Positions 60,482 to 64,000 of a stretch of 64,000 nucleotides of DNA are shown piece by piece (within the stretch, counting starts at the first letter, position 1; each line of letters opens with the position of its first letter). The DNA comes from Roseomonas sp. (GTDB taxonomy: Bacteria > Pseudomonadota > Alphaproteobacteria > Acetobacterales > Acetobacteraceae): the NCBI GenBank assembly GCA_020249145.1, contig JADCGF010000017.1:124001-188000 (forward strand), given 5' to 3'. Under the pieces are notes generated by a model, which made no database searches, was not told the origin of the DNA, and saw nothing but the letters and a program-made list of their open reading frames with translations. The position numbers and the translations under genes were made by a program.

Positions 60482-62542
60482 TCAGGCCGCGCGAATTTCG
60501 CCGAGGAAGCTGTCCACCTGCTTCTTCAACGCCGCACCATCCTTGCTGAGCGTTCCCGCCGCCGATAGCAGGGATGTCGCGGCGCTGCCCGTGACACTCG
60601 CAGCCTGACTGACCTGGGTGATATTGCCCGCCACTTCCGTCGTGCCAACCGCGGCCTGCTGCACATTACGCGCAATTTCCTGCGTTGCGGCACCCTGTTC
60701 TTCCACCGCCGAAGCAATGGCGGTTGAGCTTTGGCTGAGCAAATCAATGGTCTCTGCAATATGCGTGATCACCTGTGCGGAACGCTCGGTTGCTTCCTGC
60801 ATGGCTTTGATCTGGGATGCGATTTCGTCCGTCGCCTTGGTGGTTTGCGAAGCCAGCGCCTTCACCTCAGAAGCAACAACGGCAAAGCCCTTGCCGGCCT
60901 CTCCCGCACGTGCGGCTTCAATGGTGGCATTCAACGCAAGCAGATTGGTCTGCCCGGCGATATCGTTGATGATGCGCACAACATTACCAATGCGCTGCGC
61001 CGCTTCAGTCAGGCCCTGCACTTCCTGCGTACTGCTGCGCGCCTGACCAACCGCTTCATGCGTCATGCGGCTGGACTCGGCCACCTGTTGCGCGATTTCG
61101 CGAATAGAAGCGGAAAGCTCCTCGGTCGCGGAAGCAACCGTCTGCACATTCTGCGTCACTTGTTCCGATGCCGCCGCCACCGCGGTTGACTGGCCTGAGG
61201 TTTCCTCAGCGGTACGGGCCATATCCTCAGCCGTTCCCTGCAAGCGGGAAGAGGCCGCCGTCACATTGCCCACAACTTCCCCGACGCTTTGCTCAAACTT
61301 GTCAGCGAGGGCGTTCATGGCGATACGACGTTCTTCTGCGGCGCGTTGCTTTTGCGTCTCCTGCGCCTTGCGGAGTTCTTCGGCTTCCATCATGCCATTG
61401 CGGAACACCTCCAAAGCTTCGGCCATGGTGCCGATTTCATCGCGCTTGTCGCGCCCAGGGATCACCGTTGAAAGATCACCGCGTGACAGGGCGCGCATCG
61501 CTTCTGTCATGCCGGTAATGGGGCGGGTAATGCCGCGCGCCAGGATGAAGCCAACAATGATGGCGGCCATCAGCATGGCCAGTGCGAAAGCGATGCTATA
61601 GCTCAGGATCTTCCATGCTTCAGCCGCATTCGCCTGATTGAGCGCGGCAAGATCACGCTGCAACACATCCTCAACCGTCTTCATCAGATCAATGCGATCA
61701 GTGGTCGCCTTGAACCAATCACGCGCTGTCACACCCGTAAGCGGCTTTTCCGACCCCGCTTCCACCGCAATCCGGCGCTGCCGCTCGGCCTCCACAATGA
61801 TCGGGCCGCTCAGGGTCTGTTGCGCGGCATTGCGCTGCGACTCTGTCGCATAAGCCTGAAAGGTTGCAAGATAGGCAGCCTGTTCGGCAAGGACTGTCAG
61901 CAAGGTACGGTACTGCGCCGGCGTGAATTGCCCCGAAGCAAACCCCGCAGACCCGGTGGCCCTTTCCTGCCCCGCACGCTCCTTCGCGGCAAGGAAATTG
62001 TAATAGGCGAGCAGATTAGCGGTAACGGCAGGCGAATCGGAAACCTTCACCGATTCCTGTGGTACCGCGAGAAGATTGGTAATCAAGGAGGTATAGAAGC
62101 GGAAGGAGTCCGGCCCGACAATCCTGAGGCCGCTCACCTCCGCGCGCTTGCCTTCAAGATCACTCAGACCGGCAATCGCCTTTTCGACACTTTCGCGCAA
62201 CTCCGCACTGTAATCCGAAAGCGTCAAGCCTTGCAGGGCTTGGCGCACAATGGCGATCTGTCCATCCGAATCGCGGCGCTGGGCCTGAAGTTCGTTGTCC
62301 ATCTGCTGCCCACGACTGCCGATGAACAGCGCCGACATGCCGCGCTCCTTCTGCAATTCATGCACAAGGTCACTGATGCGGGAACTGAAATGGCTGAGCG
62401 CCTGAAGTTGATCCGCCTGACGCACCGTGTGCATTTGCTGCGAAATGACAAGGCCGCTCATGACCAGTACCGCCAGGATCGGCAGGGCGATGGCAAGCGC
62501 AAGGCGTGTTGCGATCTTCAATGATGATCTTTGCTCGGGCAT
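60482..62542 (-). CDS. methyl-accepting chemotaxis protein with NIT sensor domain
   Basis: A 686-residue chemoreceptor. It has an N-terminal membrane helix (about 10-34), then a periplasmic NIT (nitrate/nitrite-sensing) domain whose hallmark [19 protein letters not shown] is near residues 58-76, a second membrane helix (about 312-336), HAMP ([20 protein letters not shown]...) and a signalling helical hairpin with tip [20 protein letters not shown]. It ends without the NWETF pentapeptide for CheR/CheB. NIT domains probably sense nitrate or nitrite. No other che genes are nearby. An AGGAAAGG site precedes the ATG. Confidence 0.92.
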   Translation of the reverse strand: MPEQRSSLKIATRLALAIALPILAVLVMSGLVISQQMHTVRQADQLQALSHFSSRISDLVHELQKERGMSALFIGSRGQQMDNELQAQRRDSDGQIAIVRQALQGLTLSDYSAELRESVEKAIAGLSDLEGKRAEVSGLRIVGPDSFRFYTSLITNLLAVPQESVKVSDSPAVTANLLAYYNFLAAKERAGQERATGSAGFASGQFTPAQYRTLLTVLAEQAAYLATFQAYATESQRNAAQQTLSGPIIVEAERQRRIAVEAGSEKPLTGVTARDWFKATTDRIDLMKTVEDVLQRDLAALNQANAAEAWKILSYSIAFALAMLMAAIIVGFILARGITRPITGMTEAMRALSRGDLSTVIPGRDKRDEIGTMAEALEVFRNGMMEAEELRKAQETQKQRAAEERRIAMNALADKFEQSVGEVVGNVTAASSRLQGTAEDMARTAEETSGQSTAVAAASEQVTQNVQTVASATEELSASIREIAQQVAESSRMTHEAVGQARSSTQEVQGLTEAAQRIGNVVRIINDIAGQTNLLALNATIEAARAGEAGKGFAVVASEVKALASQTTKATDEIASQIKAMQEATERSAQVITHIAETIDLLSQSSTAIASAVEEQGAATQEIARNVQQAAVGTTEVAGNITQVSQAASVTGSAATSLLSAAGTLSKDGAALKKQVDSFLGEIRAA

Positions 62543-62872
62543 TGGTCAGACCTTTCCTGGAGGGATGGCACAGACCCTGATGCCTAAGATAAAATCATGA
62601 ACATAGAATTAGGCCGAGAGGGCCATAGTTTGCCCAAATAAGCGGCGTTCGTTTGTGAATTGTAAACAGAAATGCGTGTGTTAGCCTGATTGGCGTGAGA
62701 TGAACGCCTGCCATGCGCGTCAATATCCATCCCTGATTTGCCAAATCCCAGGGTCGCTGGTCATAATCCATCAACCGTCAGTTATACCCGCGATATCTTT
62801 TCGCCATTTAGGATGTCGTGCGGTTTTCTTGATGCTTTGGAATGCAGGCGCAAGCAAATCCGGTGAGGTTCC
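62543..62872. other. 330-base divergent intergenic region
   Basis: This gap holds the upstream regions of the chemoreceptor and the monooxygenase. It is AT-richer than its neighbours. An imperfect palindrome GTTTGTGAATTGTAAAC lies near 62651-62667 and could be an operator. No clear promoter pair, RNA gene or ORF was found. Confidence 0.4.
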
Positions 62873-64000
62873 ATGGCTGAAATTCTCTCAATCAGACCGA
62901 ATGAAGCGATCACCGCCGATGCCGATGCCGTCATCATCGGTGCGGGTATTTCCGGCATGTATCAACTGATCCGGCTCCGTGAACTCGGCCTGAAGCTGCG
63001 CGTTTTCGAAGCCGGGTCCGATGTGGGCGGCACCTGGTACTGGAATCGCTATCCTGGTGCGCGCTTTGATTCGGAAAGCTGGTCCTATGGTTATTCCTTT
63101 TCCCAGGAACTGCTCCAGGAATGGGAATGGACAGAACATTTCTCTGCCCAGCCAGATACGTTGCGATATCTTAATTTTGTCGCGGATAAATTCGATCTGC
63201 GCAAGCACATCACCTTCAATAGCCGCGTCAAGGCCGCGCATTTTGATGATGCGACGAATCTTTGGACTGTAACCTTGGAAAACGGCGAAGAATGCCGCGC
63301 TCCGCTCATGATCACGGGGCTTGGCCCGCTATCGGCGCCAACACTGCCCAGTATTCCAGGCCGCGATTCCTTCCAGGGGCAGGCCTTCCATACCGCGCGC
63401 TGGCCACATGATCCGGTGGATTTCAAGGGCAAGCGCGTTGGCATCATTGGCACCGGTGCCACCGCCATTCAGATCATCCAAACCATCGCCAAGGATGTCG
63501 GCCACTTGACCGTGTTTCAGCGTACGCCGAATTGGGCCGCGCCCTTGCATAACCGCAAGATCACCCCGGAAGAACAGGTAAAGATCAAGGCAAGCTATCC
63601 GGAAATCTTCGCCCGCTGCCGGGAAACCGCCACCTGCTTCATCCATCAGACCGATCCGCGCAAGGCCCTGGAAGTTTCTGCCGAAGAACGCGAAGCCTTT
63701 TGGGAAAAGCTCTATGCCGAACCGGGCTTTGGCATTTGGGTTGGCAATTTCGCCGATGTCCTGACGAATAAGGAAGCCAATGCGCTGGCGAGTGATTTCA
63801 TGGCGCGCAAGATCAGGGAAAGGGTGAAGGATCAGAACATCGCGGAAAAGCTTATCCCGAAAAATCACGGCTTCGGCACCAGGCGCTTGCCTTTGGAAAG
63901 CGACTATTATGAAGTGTATAATCAGCCCAATGTCCGGCTGGTTGACATCACTGAAACACCGATTGAATGCATCACGCCCAAAGGCATCCAAACCAGCGCG
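62873..64000 (+). CDS. Baeyer-Villiger-type flavin monooxygenase, partial (3' end beyond window)
   Basis: The first 376 codons of an FAD- and NADPH-dependent monooxygenase. The FAD motif is VIIGAGISGMYQLIRLRELG. The segment GGTWYWNRYPGARFDSESWSYGYSFS is typical of cyclohexanone- and phenylacetone-monooxygenase relatives. The Baeyer-Villiger fingerprint FxGxxxHxxxW is FQGQAFHTARWP. The NADPH motif is VGIIGTGATAIQIIQ. The ATG at 62873 has GAGG six bases upstream. The frame is still open at base 64000; full-length relatives have about 540 residues. It would oxidise ketones to esters or lactones; the substrate is unknown. Confidence 0.92.
   Translation, partial: MAEILSIRPNEAITADADAVIIGAGISGMYQLIRLRELGLKLRVFEAGSDVGGTWYWNRYPGARFDSESWSYGYSFSQELLQEWEWTEHFSAQPDTLRYLNFVADKFDLRKHITFNSRVKAAHFDDATNLWTVTLENGEECRAPLMITGLGPLSAPTLPSIPGRDSFQGQAFHTARWPHDPVDFKGKRVGIIGTGATAIQIIQTIAKDVGHLTVFQRTPNWAAPLHNRKITPEEQVKIKASYPEIFARCRETATCFIHQTDPRKALEVSAEEREAFWEKLYAEPGFGIWVGNFADVLTNKEANALASDFMARKIRERVKDQNIAEKLIPKNHGFGTRRLPLESDYYEVYNQPNVRLVDITETPIECITPKGIQTSA

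Overview
The window is one stretch of a GC-rich alphaproteobacterial chromosome. By eye most coding DNA is about 62-66% GC. The gene order rpsT-dnaA-dnaN-recF-gyrB, the FYDLN-acid / aroA-cmk-rpsA / sppA-ihfB / lapA-pyrF-trpF run, the ATP12 chaperone, a Bug/TctC-type binding protein and a kdsB-pheA / membrane cytochrome c552 group all point to Rhodospirillales, most likely Acetobacteraceae (Roseomonas-like). That placement is inference from gene content and order, not from a database comparison.

Layout. 1-13.1 kb is housekeeping: ahcY, uppP, a tandem gamma-glutamylcyclotransferase, aroA-cmk-rpsA, sppA, ihfB, lapA-pyrF-trpF and an MFS carrier. A FitAB/VapBC-type toxin-antitoxin pair with an intact palindromic operator sits between rpsA and sppA. 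13.4-19.1 kb holds an aminotransferase and a small defence locus: an MmeI-like single-chain restriction-modification enzyme followed by a higBA toxin-antitoxin pair. 19.2-31.7 kb is mixed metabolism and transport: a DehI-like protein, an MsbA-like ABC exporter, an SDR, TctC, a glycosyltransferase, dgoK, trpS, yggS, a thiE-like gene, a porin and a D-threonine-aldolase-like enzyme. 31.7-38.7 kb is the replication-initiation cluster on the minus strand (rpsT, dnaA, dnaN, recF, gyrB). 38.8-42.5 kb has the ATP12 chaperone, an outer-membrane barrel, a serine hydrolase, an MBL-fold hydrolase and a DUF2783 protein.

42.64-49.45 kb is a 6.8-kb integrated element in the 3' end of tRNA-Arg(CCG). It has 50-base direct repeats at its ends, a tyrosine integrase, matching TGGTAGCTA repeat pairs near both ends (probable integrase arm sites), a small HTH regulator, a split primase-helicase, several unknown small genes, and a 17-base motif present in inverted orientation next to the integrase and inside the end of the helicase gene (a possible replication site). 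No capsid, terminase or conjugation genes are visible, so it looks like a minimal satellite or integrative mobilizable element.

49.5-64 kb returns to core functions: tRNA-Arg, pheA, kdsB, a membrane cytochrome c, hisN, the complete yejABEF peptide importer with a small membrane-protein gene and ghrA behind it, an SDR, a NIT-domain chemoreceptor, and the first 376 codons of a Baeyer-Villiger-type flavin monooxygenase that runs off the end.

The items most worth a second look are the tRNA-Arg element with its repeat architecture, the sharply AT-richer target-recognition segment inside the MmeI-like gene (probable specificity-domain exchange), the operator upstream of the FitAB-like pair that appears identical to the gonococcal one, and the tandem palindromic repeats after ahcY.
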